Part shown: positions 1 through 11,433 of the stretch, in pieces
Numbering within the stretch: position 1 is the stretch's first letter
Layout of the letters: each line of letters begins with the position of its first letter
DNA from: JAGDVO01 sp964590075 [NCBI: uncultured Aquificales bacterium]
Lineage (GTDB): Bacteria; Thermosulfidibacterota; Thermosulfidibacteria; Thermosulfidibacterales
DNA length: 64,000 nt
Assembly (NCBI GenBank): GCA_964590075.1
Contig: CAZPXS010000004.1
Coordinates: forward strand, 124,001 to 188,000
Direction: 5' to 3'
Translations under genes and position numbers: made by a program
The notes under the pieces: generated by a model
What the model was told of the DNA's origin: nothing
The model's input: only the letters and a program-made list of their open reading frames with translations
Databases searched by the model: none

Positions 1-249
1 GGTGTCGATTTTGTTAGATTGATAGAGAAAGCGATGAATGTTGTAAGGGCTCTTATCTCCTCTCTCGACTTTGAAAGGGGCGGTGATATAGCTAAGAATC
101 TATTTAGACTTTATGACTTTGTACTTTGGAAACTTGACAATGCTATTACAAGTAAGGACAAAACCCATATAAACGATGCCTATATCATAATGGATGAGTT
201 GTATAAGGCATGGCTAACAGCTATAAGGAATACGAGGGAGGCTAAGTGA
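1..249 (+). CDS. fliS: Flagellar chaperone FliS (5'-truncated by window edge)
   Basis: The gene is already open at base 1 in frame 1, so its N-terminus lies outside the window. FliS is the cytosolic chaperone that binds the disordered C-terminus of flagellin before export. The visible 82 residues match the FliS helical-bundle C-terminal half: LIEKAMNVVRALISSLDFE, then the GGDIAKNL turn and an LYDFVLWKL helix, the pattern that in the family reads IxxGLxxxLDxExGGEIAxNLxxLY. It ends with the usual helix near a tryptophan (KAWL). The next small gene follows after about 20 bases with a strong ribosome site, so this is the tail of a flagellar operon. The identification is firm despite truncation. 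Confidence 0.85.
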   Translation, partial: GVDFVRLIEKAMNVVRALISSLDFERGGDIAKNLFRLYDFVLWKLDNAITSKDKTHINDAYIIMDELYKAWLTAIRNTREAK

Positions 250-270
250 TTTCTTATTGGAGGTGGTATT

Positions 271-519
271 ATGGTTATAGATGGAAGATATACCAGTATT
301 GGTTCTCTATTGAAGATAAAGGAAGGGGATCAGTCAATGGTGAGGAAAAGGGATGATAGTAAAAAGGGTGGTAGGTGGGTTGATGAGGTTACCATTTCGA
401 ACAGGGAAGCTTCAGACTTCAGGTTGACTGATCTAGAGTCCGCCCTTGAGCTACTTGAACGTGTAAAGTCTGATATGCTAAAAAGCGATATAACTAAGAT
501 CCATAAGAGCGGTATTTAG
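271..519 (+). CDS. Small hypothetical protein downstream of fliS
   Basis: The product is 82 residues, starting at an ATG with a good ribosome site (GGAGGTGG). I do not recognise a family with confidence. The sequence is polar and probably helical, with a basic, flexible first half (Arg/Lys/Asp-rich around residues 24-35) and a Leu-rich amphipathic C-terminal helix from about residue 50. A DEVTIS segment near residue 39 is loosely like the start of the sigma-binding half of FlgM-type anti-sigma factors, but that is weak. The position between fliS and acyP suggests an accessory flagellar protein. It has no signal peptide or membrane segment. Confidence 0.6.
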   Translation: MVIDGRYTSIGSLLKIKEGDQSMVRKRDDSKKGGRWVDEVTISNREASDFRLTDLESALELLERVKSDMLKSDITKIHKSGI

Positions 520-527
520 ATTCCGGG

Positions 528-809
528 ATGGGGAAAAGGAGAGTTCATATACTGGTTAGTGGAAAGGTGCAGGGGGTCTTCTATAGGGCTACAACTAAGG
601 AAGTTGCGGATAGACTTGGTTTGACAGGTTGGGTCAGGAATCTACCTGATGGTAGGGTTGAGATAGTTGCGGAAGGGGAAGAGGATGCTCTTAAGAATCT
701 GATCAGTTGGTGTTGGGAAGGTCCACCTCTTGCCAGAGTTGATAATGTAGAGGTTAGATGGGAGTCCTATAGGGGGGAGTACGATAGTTTTTCAGTGAGG
801 CGTGATTAA
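528..809 (+). CDS. acyP: Acylphosphatase
   Basis: The product is 93 residues, the normal size for acylphosphatase, which hydrolyses the carboxyl-phosphate bond of acyl phosphates in the cytosol. The family signature is complete: GKVQGVFYR supplies the substrate-binding Arg, and GWVRNLPDG supplies the catalytic Asn, followed by the VEIVAEGEE strand. It starts 8 bases after the previous gene and ends overlapping the last 18 bases of the convergent dehydrogenase gene. Its ribosome site is weak, so translation may be coupled to the upstream gene. Confidence 0.93.
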   Translation: MGKRRVHILVSGKVQGVFYRATTKEVADRLGLTGWVRNLPDGRVEIVAEGEEDALKNLISWCWEGPPLARVDNVEVRWESYRGEYDSFSVRRD

Positions 810-1811
810 AACTTTTATCGCCTTTCTTTCTTTGTAATATTTGAGAGCTTTTTCCCAATCTTTCAGATTAAAGTAGTGGGTTGTTACTTTTTGAAAGGAG
901 TCGATATTTTTTTCCACTATATCCCTTACTTCTCTCATTAATTTGGGCGTGGTGCTATGGGTACCGATTATTTTCCTCTCCAGGTAGTGAAAACTACCTA
1001 TCGGTATGGCTATACTTTCCGACCTCGATCCTGCAAATATATTTATAATACCCCTGACGTTTAGTAGTTCCAGTAACTCCCTTACGAGGTCGTAGGCCGA
1101 ACAGGCTAAAACTACTAGATCAAAGTTATCCTTTATTTCGCTTATATCTTTATAAGTTTTAGAGGCTCCAAGTTTTTCCGCTAAGTTTCTCCTTTCTTCG
1201 TTGTGTTCAAGAATGGATACGGCTTTCCCAAAATGTTTAGCTATTATAAGGTGAAATAGTCCAAGAGCTCCACCTCCCACTACAAGGACACTTTCTACAT
1301 TATCCAATTCGGAAGATTTTAGAGAGTTAAGTACGCATCCAGCTGGCTCCAAGATGGCACCTAACATTTCGGGAATTCCTCCTATATCTATTAGCCCTCC
1401 TATATCTACTATTCCCTTGGGTATCCTAACGTACTCTGCAAAACCACCGTCAAGGCTGTAACCCAGACTCATCTTATCGGTGCATAGGTTATAGTAACCC
1501 CTTTTACAAGAATAGCATTTACCGCAGACTAGACTAGGATAGATACTGTATATCTTTCCTACCTCTATCTTTTCGCTTTTACTTTCGACCACTTTGCCTA
1601 CTATTTCGTGACCAAGGGTAACTCCTAATTTTGCCGGTTTTTTACCTTCTATCACTTTGATGTCGGAAGCACATAAACCACAGGCGATCACCTTAATAAG
1701 GACATCTCCATGGGATAATTTGGGAATATCCATTTCCTCTAGTTCAACTTTCCCGATACCTTTGAATTTTAGAGATAGGTTTGTTTTTTGTTTACTTAGT
1801 CCCTCAAGCAT
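792..1811 (-). CDS. Zinc-dependent medium-chain alcohol/polyol dehydrogenase
   Basis: The product is 339 residues, typical of the MDR superfamily of zinc NAD(P)-dependent alcohol, sorbitol or threonine dehydrogenases. Visible motifs are the catalytic zinc site (CGLCASD, then GHEIVGKV) and the four-Cys structural zinc loop CGKCYSCKRGYYNLC. A Rossmann motif, VLVVGGGALGLFHLI, lies near residue 175. Substrate cannot be read from sequence; the absence of other catabolic genes nearby leaves it open. The gene is on the opposite strand from its neighbours and its 3' end overlaps acyP by 18 bases. It diverges from the glutamate dehydrogenase gene across a promoter-bearing gap of about 115 bases. Confidence 0.88.
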   Translation of the reverse strand: MLEGLSKQKTNLSLKFKGIGKVELEEMDIPKLSHGDVLIKVIACGLCASDIKVIEGKKPAKLGVTLGHEIVGKVVESKSEKIEVGKIYSIYPSLVCGKCYSCKRGYYNLCTDKMSLGYSLDGGFAEYVRIPKGIVDIGGLIDIGGIPEMLGAILEPAGCVLNSLKSSELDNVESVLVVGGGALGLFHLIIAKHFGKAVSILEHNEERRNLAEKLGASKTYKDISEIKDNFDLVVLACSAYDLVRELLELLNVRGIINIFAGSRSESIAIPIGSFHYLERKIIGTHSTTPKLMREVRDIVEKNIDSFQKVTTHYFNLKDWEKALKYYKERKAIKVLITPH

Positions 1812-1852
1812 AACATTTTAATCATACCATACACTCTTGGAATAAGCTATAG

Positions 1853-1880
1853 TTGAAGCTTAGGTTAAATTTGTTATAAT
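1853..1880 (+). promoter_or_regulatory. Sigma-70-type promoter for the glutamate dehydrogenase
   Basis: TTGAAG (1853-1858), a 16-base spacer, then a perfect TATAAT (1875-1880), about 50 bases before the start of the large dehydrogenase gene. The surrounding DNA is AT-rich and lies in the divergent gap, where a promoter is expected. Confidence 0.65.
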
Positions 1881-1929
1881 AGTATCAAAGAGCTGTAAGA
1901 ATTAGATTGGTTAAATCCGGGGGTTATTG

Positions 1930-4900
1930 ATGAGAGATTTAGCTGATATAATAAAACATAGTTATCCCAGCGTCTTTGAGTTACTCGAAAGAGCCAAGCT
2001 TGAGGAAAGAATCTCTATATTAACGGAATTTATCAGGGATAGAAAGGATCTCGTTAAGATAGGTAGTTTTGATATATCCGATGGTAAAATAGTTGCGATT
2101 TTGCTTGACGATATACCCTTTGTCGAAGGGACGGTTAGGTTACACCTTGAGGATTTAAAGCTTCTCCCTAAGTTTTTTTGGTATCTTACATTTAAGGTTA
2201 AGAGGCAGGAGGGTGAACTTTTATCCTTCGATGGTGATCGCGAGGAAGTTCTTATGGTTCTGGAGTTTCCGGTTGATGTAAAGAGGGGGGTATTTGATGA
2301 GTTTATTAATAGGATGTCCGGTATATTAAGGGCGGTTAGTTTTATGGTGAGAGATTTTGTGAACATGAGGAAGACGATAAGGGAAGCTATAGTTGATCTT
2401 GAGTATCTTACGGAACTCAGGTTGGTTGATGAGAATGAGGCGGAAGAGATCTCCATGTTTCTCGATTGGTTGAAGGAGGATAACTTTGTGTTCTTTGGAT
2501 ATATGGAGCTAACATCTTTTAAGGATAACTCTATCTCGGAGAGATTTGGTATATTTAGGGAGGGTGTGGTAGAAAATATTCCCTTTAAACTCGAAGAAAT
2601 CTTAGATCTACTCGGTTATGCCGATCAGGGTTTGATATATTTGGATAAACTATCCCAAAAATCATTCATACATAGACCTGGAAGGATCGATCTTGTTGCT
2701 ATTAGGAAGGCGAAGGATGATGGTTCTATAGATGGCTGGAGAGTTTGGGTAGGTCTTTTTACGAGAAAGGCCGTTTCTTCCAAGGGATCGGATATACCCT
2801 ATATCAGGAGAAAGCTTGTTAGTATAGCTGTTAAGAGGAATGTGGTTTATGGTTCCTACGAATATAAGCAGTTAAGAGAGATATTCGACGCTATACCGAT
2901 TGAGGAACTATTCGTTATGGATCCTGATGAGATAGATAACATAATTAACATAATAGATTCGGTTAAGGATTCTATGACCGCTGATGTTTTTTTGAGATTA
3001 AGGGAGAGGCAGTGTATACTCTCTATAATAGTAGTTATGCCAGCTGAGAGGGTTTCTCCTAGGATAGTCGATGATGTTAAGGATAAACTCAAGTCTATGA
3101 TGGAGTCCGATTATGTTGACTATAGGGTTCTGATGCACGAGGGACTTGGTGTACTTTACTTTTTCCTTACTCCAAGGAGAAGATTATCCAAGGCGGAGCT
3201 TCCGATATACGAGAGTAAAGTGAGAGAGTCCATATTTTCCTGGGATGATCTTTTCCTCATGAAGGTTACCGAAATGTTAGGTACCGATGAGGTTAAAGTA
3301 GTTAGGTATAAAAATTACGTTAAGGTTTTACCAGAGGAGTATAAAAAGGTTACGGTGGTTGATGATGCTATAGATGATATAAGATGTTTGGAAGAGGTTG
3401 TGGTTAAGGAGGGACTTAGAGTAAAGGTAAGGGAGAATCTGGTTAAGATCTTTACTAATACATCTTTGAATCTTTCCGATGTGGTTTCTGTACTTGAGAA
3501 TTTCTATCTTAAAGTTCTGGAGGAAAAGGCTTTTAAGGTATCTATGGATGGTAGGGATATTTTCATCTATTACTACTATATTAACACAAAAAACGATTCC
3601 TCCATAAAGGTCCACCAGTACCCGGTTTTATCTGAGGCAATAGAAAAGGTCCTAATGAGGGAGATGGAGTCGGATCCTTTAAACGGTTTGGTTGTTGTTG
3701 GTAATCTTAACTGGAGGGAGATAGATCTTCTAAGGACTTACAGAAATTACCTGAGACAGATAAAACCACAGATAACTTACGCTACCACCTACAATGCCTT
3801 TTTAAACTACGCACCGATTGTTAAATTGCTTGTAAACTTGTTCAGTATTAAGTTTAATCCCAGTTTTAAGGATACCTTTGAGGAGAGGCTAAAGCTTTTT
3901 GAGAGTAAAAAGGCGGAATATCTTAATTTACTTAACACACTTCCCACCCTTACCGAGGAGAAGGTTTTTAGAACCTACTTGAACCTTGTAGAGGCAACTA
4001 CCCGAACAAACTTCTACAAAAAAAGGGATGGGAACTATATATCCATAAAGATAGACTGTTCAAAACTTGAGGATGTTCCCGGTTTTAGGCCCATGTTTGA
4101 AACCTATGTTCACTCGGTAAATACTGAGGCTATACATCTGAGGGCTGGTAGAGTAGCGAGGGGTGGTATAAGGTGGAGTGACAGGATAGATGACTTTAGA
4201 ACGGAGATTCTTGGTCTAATGAAGACTCAGGTTCTTAAGAACGCTATAATAGTGCCTACGGGAGCCAAGGGTGGATTCATAGTAAAGAAGCAGGGTCCGG
4301 ATGCTGTAGAGCTGGCCTATTCCGATTTTATAAAGGGACTACTCGATATAACCGATAATATAGTTGATGGAAATATAGTAAAACCGGAGGATGTTATCTG
4401 CTACGATGGTGACGATTATTACCTGGTCGTTGCTGCCGATAAAGGTACCGCTAAAATGTCGGATCTTGCAAATAGCATCGCCAATAGCTATGGATACTGG
4501 CTTAAAGATGCCTTCGCCTCTGGAGGATCTACCGGTTATGATCACAAGAAGTACGGTGTTACAGCAAAAGGTGCCTGGGTATGTGTGAAAAGACATCTAC
4601 TGGAGATGGGTAAAGACATAGATCGGGATGTTATAACGGTAGTTGGAATAGGAGATATGTCGGGTGATGTCTTCGGTAACGGAATGATATATAGCAAAAA
4701 CATAAAATTGATAGCTGCTTTTAATCACAGGTATATCTTTTTGGATCCTGATCCCGATCCAGAGGTATCCTATAATGAGAGGTTGAGATTATTCAGAGAG
4801 GTAAAGGATTGGGATAGTTACGATCATAGTCTTATAAGTAAGGGTGGAGGAGTATATAGGAGAGATGCGAGAGCTATAAAGCTTTCGGAAGAGGCAAGAA

Positions 4901-6516
4901 GAGTGCTTAATACCGACCGGGTAGAGGTTTCTGGTGAGGAACTCGTTAGGTTGATCCTTACTGCTCCCTGCGATCTACTCTGGAATGGTGGTATAGGTAC
5001 CTATGTGAAGGCTTCGAGTGAGACCCATAGTGAGGTTATGGATCCTCATAACGATAACGTGAGGGTAGATGCCAGGGATCTAAAGGTAAAGGTCGTTGGA
5101 GAGGGTGGAAACCTTGGTTTTACACAAAAGGCGAGGGTAGAGTTTGCACTAAAGGGTGGTAGAATAAACATGGATTCGGTCGATAACTCCGCTGGGGTAA
5201 ACACCTCTGACTATGAGGTTAACATAAAGATCCTGCTAAACGATCTTGTTAATAGGGGTGTGATAGGCGAAGAGGATCGTTTAAGGATAATTGAGGATAT
5301 AGTGGATGAGGTTCTCAATAAAGTATTTTCCAATAATTACACTCAGAGTGTGGCTATAAGTTTGGATGTTATAAGATCAAAGGAGAGTATGGAGGATTTT
5401 ATAATTACCATAGAGGACCTTGAGAATAACGGTGTACTTACAAGAAGGGATGCCATTTTACCCACAAGAAGTGAACTAATCCAAAGGATGAATTCCGGTA
5501 TTGGCCTTACAAGGCCAGAGGTAGCTATGATTCTCTCCTATGAAAAGATATGGGTAAAGCAGAGGCTCTTAAATAGTAGGATCCTTGATAGCGAGTATAT
5601 GTTAAACTTTTTGATGGAATATTTTCCACCAAAGATAGTGGAGAGTTACGGAGATTATCTTAGAAGTCACCCGTTAAGACGGGAGATAATAGCTACAGTT
5701 GTAACTAACAGGATGGTCGATCTTATGGGAAGTTCCTTCGTACATTCCATGGGTTATAGAAACGGTATTGAACCTCAGGAGGTTGTCTTAAGCTACATAA
5801 TAGTGAGTGGTATAATATCCGCCGACTACTACTATAACTTGGTCTCTTCCTTTGATGGTGTTGTCTCACCTTCGACTCAGTATAGGGCTCTTCTTGAACT
5901 CTCCAAGGTGATCGGTGATCTTGTAACCTGGAGTAGCTATTTTGTAGGTGATTGGCTACCCATCGGTGAGGTTATCGAAAAGTATAGGAATATGGTTAAA
6001 AAGTTAAAGGATTATAGGTTGTTACAATTTACCATGACGGGTGATAATGTGGTTAGTGATAGGATAAACATGTACGTTGAAGCTGGATTTGATCTAAAGA
6101 CCAGTCGTGAGCTTGCCATTCTACCGGTTCTTTCCGATGCCCTTGACATAGTTACTCTCAGTGAGTTTACCAATAGGTCTATAGAAATGGTGGCTAATGT
6201 GTACGATCTTGTAAACAGGATACTTAGGATACAGGATATAGATAGGGCACTTTATAGCAGTGTGAAGAGGGATTACTGGGACTGGCAGTTTTATAGGTAT
6301 CTGAGGAAGGATCTTTTTAACGTTAGGAGAAAGATAGTGAGAGATATTGTTTCCTACATCGAGGGTGACAAGGTAGAGGATGTTGAAAAAATAACGGAAA
6401 GTTGTTTAAAAATACTGAGTACGATAGAAAAGGAAATTGGAAGATTGATACTCTCGGAAAGGAAAGATCTGGTACCCTGGTTTACGATTATTAGGAAGCT
6501 GAAAGAGTCTATATAG
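1930..6516 (+). CDS. NAD-specific glutamate dehydrogenase, large (about 180-kDa) class
   Basis: The product is about 1,528 residues, in the size range of the large NAD-GDH class that deaminates glutamate to 2-oxoglutarate and ammonia, usually in catabolism. The first 650 residues form the regulatory N-terminal part typical of this class. The catalytic core is clear around residues 735-850: [15 protein letters not shown], then [18 protein letters not shown], then [12 protein letters not shown] carrying the substrate and catalytic lysines. The NAD domain follows ([33 protein letters not shown]). A long helical C-terminal region completes it. A TTG lies one codon upstream of the chosen ATG; the ribosome site is poor. 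A small intergenic step then leads to yebC. The class was described in Streptomyces, Pseudomonas and Caulobacter. Confidence 0.93.
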   Translation: MRDLADIIKHSYPSVFELLERAKLEERISILTEFIRDRKDLVKIGSFDISDGKIVAILLDDIPFVEGTVRLHLEDLKLLPKFFWYLTFKVKRQEGELLSFDGDREEVLMVLEFPVDVKRGVFDEFINRMSGILRAVSFMVRDFVNMRKTIREAIVDLEYLTELRLVDENEAEEISMFLDWLKEDNFVFFGYMELTSFKDNSISERFGIFREGVVENIPFKLEEILDLLGYADQGLIYLDKLSQKSFIHRPGRIDLVAIRKAKDDGSIDGWRVWVGLFTRKAVSSKGSDIPYIRRKLVSIAVKRNVVYGSYEYKQLREIFDAIPIEELFVMDPDEIDNIINIIDSVKDSMTADVFLRLRERQCILSIIVVMPAERVSPRIVDDVKDKLKSMMESDYVDYRVLMHEGLGVLYFFLTPRRRLSKAELPIYESKVRESIFSWDDLFLMKVTEMLGTDEVKVVRYKNYVKVLPEEYKKVTVVDDAIDDIRCLEEVVVKEGLRVKVRENLVKIFTNTSLNLSDVVSVLENFYLKVLEEKAFKVSMDGRDIFIYYYYINTKNDSSIKVHQYPVLSEAIEKVLMREMESDPLNGLVVVGNLNWREIDLLRTYRNYLRQIKPQITYATTYNAFLNYAPIVKLLVNLFSIKFNPSFKDTFEERLKLFESKKAEYLNLLNTLPTLTEEKVFRTYLNLVEATTRTNFYKKRDGNYISIKIDCSKLEDVPGFRPMFETYVHSVNTEAIHLRAGRVARGGIRWSDRIDDFRTEILGLMKTQVLKNAIIVPTGAKGGFIVKKQGPDAVELAYSDFIKGLLDITDNIVDGNIVKPEDVICYDGDDYYLVVAADKGTAKMSDLANSIANSYGYWLKDAFASGGSTGYDHKKYGVTAKGAWVCVKRHLLEMGKDIDRDVITVVGIGDMSGDVFGNGMIYSKNIKLIAAFNHRYIFLDPDPDPEVSYNERLRLFREVKDWDSYDHSLISKGGGVYRRDARAIKLSEEARRVLNTDRVEVSGEELVRLILTAPCDLLWNGGIGTYVKASSETHSEVMDPHNDNVRVDARDLKVKVVGEGGNLGFTQKARVEFALKGGRINMDSVDNSAGVNTSDYEVNIKILLNDLVNRGVIGEEDRLRIIEDIVDEVLNKVFSNNYTQSVAISLDVIRSKESMEDFIITIEDLENNGVLTRRDAILPTRSELIQRMNSGIGLTRPEVAMILSYEKIWVKQRLLNSRILDSEYMLNFLMEYFPPKIVESYGDYLRSHPLRREIIATVVTNRMVDLMGSSFVHSMGYRNGIEPQEVVLSYIIVSGIISADYYYNLVSSFDGVVSPSTQYRALLELSKVIGDLVTWSSYFVGDWLPIGEVIEKYRNMVKKLKDYRLLQFTMTGDNVVSDRINMYVEAGFDLKTSRELAILPVLSDALDIVTLSEFTNRSIEMVANVYDLVNRILRIQDIDRALYSSVKRDYWDWQFYRYLRKDLFNVRRKIVRDIVSYIEGDKVEDVEKITESCLKILSTIEKEIGRLILSERKDLVPWFTIIRKLKESI

Positions 6517-6527
6517 GAGGTAGTTGT

Positions 6528-7271
6528 ATGGCTGGACATTCAAAGTGGGCGAACATAAAGCACAAAAAGATGAGGGAAGATGCGAGAAGAGGAAAGATAT
6601 TTACAAAGATAGCAAGGGAGATAATAGTTGCTGCAAGATTGGGAGGTGGGGATCCCGATTCAAACCCGAGGTTAAGAAGGGCCATAGAGGCTGCTAAGGC
6701 GGTTAACATGCCCAAGGAAAATATAGAAAGGGCTATAAAAAGAGGAACGGGAGAACTTACAGGCGAAGCCTATGAGGAGGTTATGTACGAAGGCTATGGG
6801 CCTGGTGGGGTTGCCATAATGGTTTCTGCGATTACCGATAACAGAAACAGAACGGTTTCCGAGATAAGATCGATCTTCAGTAAGCATGGTGGTAGTTTGG
6901 GTGAGGCTGGTTGTACGAGCTGGTTGTTCGATAGGAGGGGGCTCATAAGGATAGAGTCTAATTTCGATGAAGATACTTTGCTCGAGGTGGCTTTAGAAGT
7001 TGGAGCTATTGATGTTAAGTTTGAGGATCAGGTTGCCGAGGTAATAACCGATCCCGAGGATCTTGAATCTGTAAAAGATGCCCTTGCTGGTAGAGGTTTT
7101 AACGTAGCGAGTTATACTATAACGTACATTCCCAAGACTTTAGTTAGAGTTGAAGGTGAAAAAGCGGAGAAATTGATAAACCTACTTGATGCCCTTAGCA
7201 ATCACGATGATGTTCAGGAGGTATACGCTAATTTTGATATACCCGATGAGGTTTTGGCTAACATAAAATGA
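6528..7271 (+). CDS. yebC: YebC/PmpR family translation/transcription factor
   Basis: The product is 247 residues, starting [14 protein letters not shown], the invariant N-terminus of the YebC/TACO1 family. These proteins act as transcriptional regulators or, as shown for related members, relieve ribosome stalling at proline-rich stretches. GYGPGGVA near residue 90 and the [10 protein letters not shown] segment are also family hallmarks. The start has a strong AGGAGG site. The stop codon overlaps the ruvC start (ATGA), giving the common yebC-ruvCAB order and suggesting one transcript. Confidence 0.96.
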   Translation: MAGHSKWANIKHKKMREDARRGKIFTKIAREIIVAARLGGGDPDSNPRLRRAIEAAKAVNMPKENIERAIKRGTGELTGEAYEEVMYEGYGPGGVAIMVSAITDNRNRTVSEIRSIFSKHGGSLGEAGCTSWLFDRRGLIRIESNFDEDTLLEVALEVGAIDVKFEDQVAEVITDPEDLESVKDALAGRGFNVASYTITYIPKTLVRVEGEKAEKLINLLDALSNHDDVQEVYANFDIPDEVLANIK

Positions 7272-7723
7272 TAGTTATGGCTGTTGATCCCGGTTATGTT
7301 AGTGTGGGGGTGGTTGTCTGTAACTTACTTGATGTTCTCTTTACGGGGACGGTTAACCTGAATGGAGAGAGGATTGAAAGGATAGGAAAGTTGGTTGATT
7401 TTCTCAGAGAGGTTATCGAGAAGTATAGACCCCTTGTGGTTGTTATGGAGAGGGTTTTCTATGGTAAGAATGTGGACAGTAGCTTAAAGCTATCGGAGGT
7501 GAGAGGTGCCGTGTTAGGTCTTATACACCTTTACAGCATCATCTACAGGGAGTATCATCCCAGTGAGATAAAGAAGATGGTTACGGGTAACGGAAGGGCT
7601 ACTAAAGAACAGATCAGATGGATGGTGGAGAGGTTGTTTAATTTTAGTGGCATAAGATCTCACCATGAGTCGGATGCTCTTGCTCTCATCTATACCCATC
7701 TGGCGAGTGAGGGATTGGTATGA
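7268..7723 (+). CDS. ruvC: Crossover junction endodeoxyribonuclease RuvC
   Basis: The product is 151 residues. RuvC resolves Holliday junctions made during recombination, working on the RuvAB-bound junction. The RNase H-like fold motifs are present: [10 protein letters not shown] with the first Asp, [12 protein letters not shown] with the Glu, and HHESDALAL near the end. In the last motif a His sits three residues before the Asp, as in Thermus thermophilus RuvC, where E. coli has Asp. Start and stop both overlap neighbouring genes by 4 bases, indicating translational coupling in the yebC-ruvCAB run. Confidence 0.94.
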   Translation: MIVMAVDPGYVSVGVVVCNLLDVLFTGTVNLNGERIERIGKLVDFLREVIEKYRPLVVVMERVFYGKNVDSSLKLSEVRGAVLGLIHLYSIIYREYHPSEIKKMVTGNGRATKEQIRWMVERLFNFSGIRSHHESDALALIYTHLASEGLV

Positions 7724-8274
7724 TAAGTTTCCTTGTCGGTAGGATAGAGAAAAAGGAAAGACAAAGACTACTTATAAATGTGGCTGGTTTTGGTTTTTCA
7801 GTTATAACACCAGATTATCCGATTGATGAACTACCGGATGTTGGTGAAAGCATAAAATTATACACCCGTATCTATTTTGGTAGGAAGGATATCAGGATAT
7901 ATGGTTTTGTTAACGAGAGGGAGGCGGAGGTTTTCGATAGGATAGTTGAGATCCCAAAGGTGGGGCCTCAGATCGCCCTATCACTCATTTCCCATCTTGG
8001 GGTTGATGGACTGATGAGGGTTATAAGGGAGGGGGATTTCGTTACCCTTGGGGATGTGCCGAGGGTTGGTATCAAGAGTGCAAAAAGGATAATAAGTGAG
8101 TTGAAGGATGAGATTGATCTAATGTCGGATGAAAAGATAAAGTCGGTTGTAGAGGCTCTAGTTAGACTTGGTTATACGAGGAATGAGATAAAGTCGGTTA
8201 TGGGAGTAATATTCGAGAATAGTAATCTACCTATCGAGGATCTTTTGAAGAAGGTTTTAAGTAAGCTGGGATGA
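7720..8274 (+). CDS. ruvA: Holliday junction branch migration protein RuvA
   Basis: The product is 184 residues, slightly short for RuvA (about 190-200). RuvA tetramers hold the four-way junction for the RuvB motor. The N-terminal OB-fold begins MISFLVGRI, contains TRIYFGRKDIRIYGF, and is followed by two helix-hairpin-helix motifs (IPKVGPQIALSLIS; VPRVGIKSAKRIISELK). The C-terminal three-helix domain that contacts RuvB is visible (VVEALVRLGYTRNEI). The start overlaps the ruvC stop; ruvB follows 4 bases after its stop. Confidence 0.95.
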   Translation: MISFLVGRIEKKERQRLLINVAGFGFSVITPDYPIDELPDVGESIKLYTRIYFGRKDIRIYGFVNEREAEVFDRIVEIPKVGPQIALSLISHLGVDGLMRVIREGDFVTLGDVPRVGIKSAKRIISELKDEIDLMSDEKIKSVVEALVRLGYTRNEIKSVMGVIFENSNLPIEDLLKKVLSKLG

Positions 8275-8278
8275 ACTA

Positions 8279-9232
8279 ATGTTAAAGCTCAACGTTTTTA
8301 GGCCTAAGAGTTTAGATGAGTTCATAGGTCAGGAGAGGATAAAGAGTTCCTTAAAGGTGTTTCTCGAGGCTACCCGTTTGAGGAACGAGCCTCTTGATCA
8401 TATACTCCTTTCCGGTCCACCTGGGGTTGGCAAAACATCCCTTGCCGTTATTATAGCTAACGAGCTTAACAGAAATATAAAAGTAACGAGTGGTCCTGTT
8501 ATTGAGAGACAGGGTGACCTTATAGCCATGTTAACCAATCTCTCCGAAGGCGATATTCTCTTTATAGATGAGATACATAGACTAAGTAGGAGTATAGAAG
8601 AGGTACTCTATACCGCGATGGAGGACTTCGCGGTCGATATAGTGGTGGGTAGTGGCCCTGCTGCAAGGTCGATAAGGTTGAGTTTACCAAGGTTTACCCT
8701 TATTGGGGCTACAACAAGGGAGGGTTTACTATCCGCTCCCTTGAGAAGTAGATTTGGGATCTTTATGAAGCTTGACTATTACAGTCTGGATGAACTTAAG
8801 GAGATTATTCTAAAGGCCTCAGGCCAACTGGGTATAGATATATCTATCGATTCGGCTATGGAGATAGCGAAGAGGTCAAGGGGGACACCGAGGGTTGCGA
8901 TAAGCCTTCTTAAGAGGGTAAGGGATTTTGCGGAAGTAAGGGGTCTTAGGTTTATAGACCTTGAGTCAACCGTAGAGGCCTTTAAGGTACTTGAGATAGA
9001 TGAGTATGGTCTCGATGCGGTCTGTAGAAAACTACTCAGGGTTTTGGTCGATGATTATAACGGTGGCCCTGTTGGGATAGATACCTTGAGTATAAGTCTC
9101 GGTGAGGATAAGAGAACCATAGAGGAAGTCTATGAACCCTTCCTTATAAGGGAGGGTTTTTTGAAGAGAACACCTAAAGGTAGGTTGGCAACTGTTAAGG
9201 CCTTTGAGTATGTAAGGGGGCTCGGTTCGTGA
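8279..9232 (+). CDS. ruvB: Holliday junction branch migration ATPase RuvB
   Basis: The product is 317 residues, with [15 protein letters not shown] at the start, Walker [12 protein letters not shown], Walker [11 protein letters not shown], sensor motif GATTREGLL and the arginine-finger region PLRSRFG. It is an AAA+ hexameric motor that drives branch migration with RuvA. The C-terminal winged-helix domain ends TPKGRLAT, as is normal. It has no long N-terminal extension. The stop codon overlaps the GTG start of queH. Confidence 0.97.
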   Translation: MLKLNVFRPKSLDEFIGQERIKSSLKVFLEATRLRNEPLDHILLSGPPGVGKTSLAVIIANELNRNIKVTSGPVIERQGDLIAMLTNLSEGDILFIDEIHRLSRSIEEVLYTAMEDFAVDIVVGSGPAARSIRLSLPRFTLIGATTREGLLSAPLRSRFGIFMKLDYYSLDELKEIILKASGQLGIDISIDSAMEIAKRSRGTPRVAISLLKRVRDFAEVRGLRFIDLESTVEAFKVLEIDEYGLDAVCRKLLRVLVDDYNGGPVGIDTLSISLGEDKRTIEEVYEPFLIREGFLKRTPKGRLATVKAFEYVRGLGS

Positions 9233-9774
9233 GGATACTTATCCATGCCTGTTGTGCCAATTGCCTACTTTATCCCTATAGAGTTTTAAAGGAGGAGTTT
9301 GATGAAATCTATGTTCTGTGGTTTAACCCTAACATCCATCCCTATGGTGAGTATCTAAAGAGAAGAGAGGCTCTTATGACTTTAGCAGGCTTGAAGAATC
9401 TTAAAGTTATATATATAGATGATTATGATATCGTTGAGTTTACAAGAAAGGTTGTTTTTAGAGAGACTAAGAGGTGTTTGTTCTGTTATCACGTTAGGTT
9501 AGAAAGGGCCGCTAGTATTGCGAAAAAGGGAAACTTCGATTACTTTACGACTACGCTACTATATAGTAAACATCAGAAACACGATTTGATTAGAGAGATA
9601 GGAGAGAGTGTTGCGAGCGAGAGAGGAGTGAGGTTTTACTACAGGGATTTTAGGGAGGGCTGGAAGGAAGGTATAGAAGAGTCGAAAGAGCTTGGTCTTT
9701 ATAGGCAGAACTACTGTGGTTGTATATACTCCGAGGCTGAAAGGTATGGATTTAAGATAGGAGGTGCTGGGTAA
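9229..9774 (+). CDS. queH: Epoxyqueuosine reductase QueH
   Basis: The product is 181 residues of the former DUF208 family, which makes the last step of queuosine synthesis, reducing epoxyqueuosine in tRNA. It replaces cobalamin-dependent QueG in many anaerobes. The Cys pattern is complete: [11 protein letters not shown] at the N-terminus, then [13 protein letters not shown] and NYCGCIYSE, providing iron-sulfur and redox ligands. GTG is chosen as start because it overlaps the ruvB stop (GTGA). The same -TAATG- arrangement couples it to ffh downstream. Confidence 0.92.
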   Translation: MRILIHACCANCLLYPYRVLKEEFDEIYVLWFNPNIHPYGEYLKRREALMTLAGLKNLKVIYIDDYDIVEFTRKVVFRETKRCLFCYHVRLERAASIAKKGNFDYFTTTLLYSKHQKHDLIREIGESVASERGVRFYYRDFREGWKEGIEESKELGLYRQNYCGCIYSEAERYGFKIGGAG

Positions 9775-11153
9775 TGTTTGAGGCGTTATCGGATAAGATT
9801 AGGGCTGTTATGGGGAAGGTTGAGAGAAAGGGCAGACTATCCATAGATGATATAGATAACGTGTTATCCGAGATAAAGGTGGCTCTTATAGAGGCCGATG
9901 TCAATATAAAGGTCGTCAGGGAGTTTATAGAGGAACTACGTTTAGATCTAGTTGGCAAGGAGATAACCAAGGGTCTCAAACCCTATGAGGAAGTTCTAAA
10001 GAGAGTTTATGAAAAGTTGGTCGATTATCTTGGCGGTAGCGCCACAGATATAAATTTTTCACCCGTTCCTCCGACTGTTATAATGATGGTTGGATTACAG
10101 GGTTCCGGTAAAACAACCACCTGTGCCAAACTTGCTAATTATCTGAAAAAGAACGGTAGACATCCGGTTTTGGTAGCCTGTGATACCTATAGGCCTGCCG
10201 CTATAGATCAGTTGAGGGTCTTGGCTAGTTCTGTAGGCTGCGATTTCTACTATAGGGAGGGTGCGTTACCGGTTGATATAGCCATCGATGGTTTAAGATA
10301 CGCCAAGGAGAAGGGAAGGGATGTTGTTATAATAGACACTGCTGGTAGGTTACACGTAGATGAGTTTATGATGCAGGAGTTGGTTAACATAAGGGATAGG
10401 GTTAAACCGAGCGAGATACTACTTGTGGTTGACGCTATGACCGGTCAGGAAGCTGCCAATGTTGCAAAGACCTTTGTTGATAAGGTGGGTTTAACGGGTG
10501 TTATTCTTACCAAGTTGGATGGTGATGCAAGAGGAGGATCCGCCCTTTCCGTTAAGAAGGTTGCTAATGTTCCCATAAAGTTCGTAGGTGTTGGTGAGAA
10601 GATAGATCAATTCGAGAGATTCTATCCCGATAGGATAGCAAGTAGAATCATAGGAATGGGTGATATTCTGACACTGGTTGAAAAGGCAAGAAGTGCGGTA
10701 AGTGAGGATAAAATTAGAAGTATAGAGGAGAGGATACTTTCGGGTGAGTTTACCCTTGAAGATTTTAGGGAACAGCTTGCCATGATAAGGAAGATGGGAT
10801 CACTGGGTGGAATAATAGATATGATACCCGGTTTAAGTTCCTATAAAAATCTATTGCAAGGGAGTGGTTTTAATGATAAGGAGATAGTTCATATGGAGGC
10901 GGTGATAAACTCCATGACAAAGGAGGAAAGGGCCAATCCTAACATCATAGATTCGAGTAGGAAAAGAAGGATAGCAAGGGGTTCAGGTACGAGCGTTGAG
11001 ATGGTAAATAGAGTTATAAAGCAATATATGAGAATGAAGAAAACGATGAAGGAGCTGAAAAAGGATAAGAAGAAGTTGAAAGAGATGGAAAGGATGATGA
11101 AACTTGCCAACCTATCGGGTGGTATGGGTAAGATACTAAAAATGTTTGGATAG
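9774..11153 (+). CDS. ffh: Signal recognition particle protein Ffh (SRP54)
   Basis: The product is 459 residues. Ffh binds signal sequences of nascent membrane proteins together with 4.5S RNA and docks with FtsY. It shows the N domain helices, the G domain P-loop [15 protein letters not shown] (about residues 105-119), [21 protein letters not shown] and [10 protein letters not shown]. The methionine-rich M domain includes the RNA-binding segment [18 protein letters not shown]. It is followed after 11 bases by rpsP, the common ffh-rpsP order. Confidence 0.97.
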   Translation: MFEALSDKIRAVMGKVERKGRLSIDDIDNVLSEIKVALIEADVNIKVVREFIEELRLDLVGKEITKGLKPYEEVLKRVYEKLVDYLGGSATDINFSPVPPTVIMMVGLQGSGKTTTCAKLANYLKKNGRHPVLVACDTYRPAAIDQLRVLASSVGCDFYYREGALPVDIAIDGLRYAKEKGRDVVIIDTAGRLHVDEFMMQELVNIRDRVKPSEILLVVDAMTGQEAANVAKTFVDKVGLTGVILTKLDGDARGGSALSVKKVANVPIKFVGVGEKIDQFERFYPDRIASRIIGMGDILTLVEKARSAVSEDKIRSIEERILSGEFTLEDFREQLAMIRKMGSLGGIIDMIPGLSSYKNLLQGSGFNDKEIVHMEAVINSMTKEERANPNIIDSSRKRRIARGSGTSVEMVNRVIKQYMRMKKTMKELKKDKKKLKEMERMMKLANLSGGMGKILKMFG

Positions 11154-11164
11154 GAGGTGGTTTG

Positions 11165-11410
11165 GTGGTAAGGATAAGGTTAACCCGTATGGGAAGAAGG
11201 CATCGCCCCTTTTACAGAATCGTGGTCGCTGATAGTAGAGCACCTAGGGATGGTAAGGTTTTGGATATACTTGGCTATTACGATCCATTAAAGGAGCCCG
11301 CCGAGATAAAGGTTGATGTTGAGAAGGTAAAAAGCTGGCTTGATAAAGGTGCTCAACCTACGGATGCTGTGAGGGGTTTACTGAGGAAAGTTGGGGTTTA
11401 CGTGAGTTAA
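11165..11410 (+). CDS. rpsP: 30S ribosomal protein S16
   Basis: The product is 81 residues. [20 protein letters not shown] and [17 protein letters not shown] are characteristic of S16, an early assembly protein of the small subunit. I chose the GTG at 11165 over the TTG one codon earlier because it sits at better spacing behind the AGGAGGTGG site. It heads the ribosomal/translation block rpsP-khpA-rimM-trmD-rplS. Confidence 0.97.
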   Translation: MVRIRLTRMGRRHRPFYRIVVADSRAPRDGKVLDILGYYDPLKEPAEIKVDVEKVKSWLDKGAQPTDAVRGLLRKVGVYVS

Positions 11411-11433
11411 GAACATGAATTTGGAGGTGGGGT

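Noticed and set aside
1962-2456. Long minus-strand open frame opposite the glutamate dehydrogenase gene
   Set aside because: Shadow of the codon bias in the real gene; Ser/Leu-rich with no motif or ribosome site.
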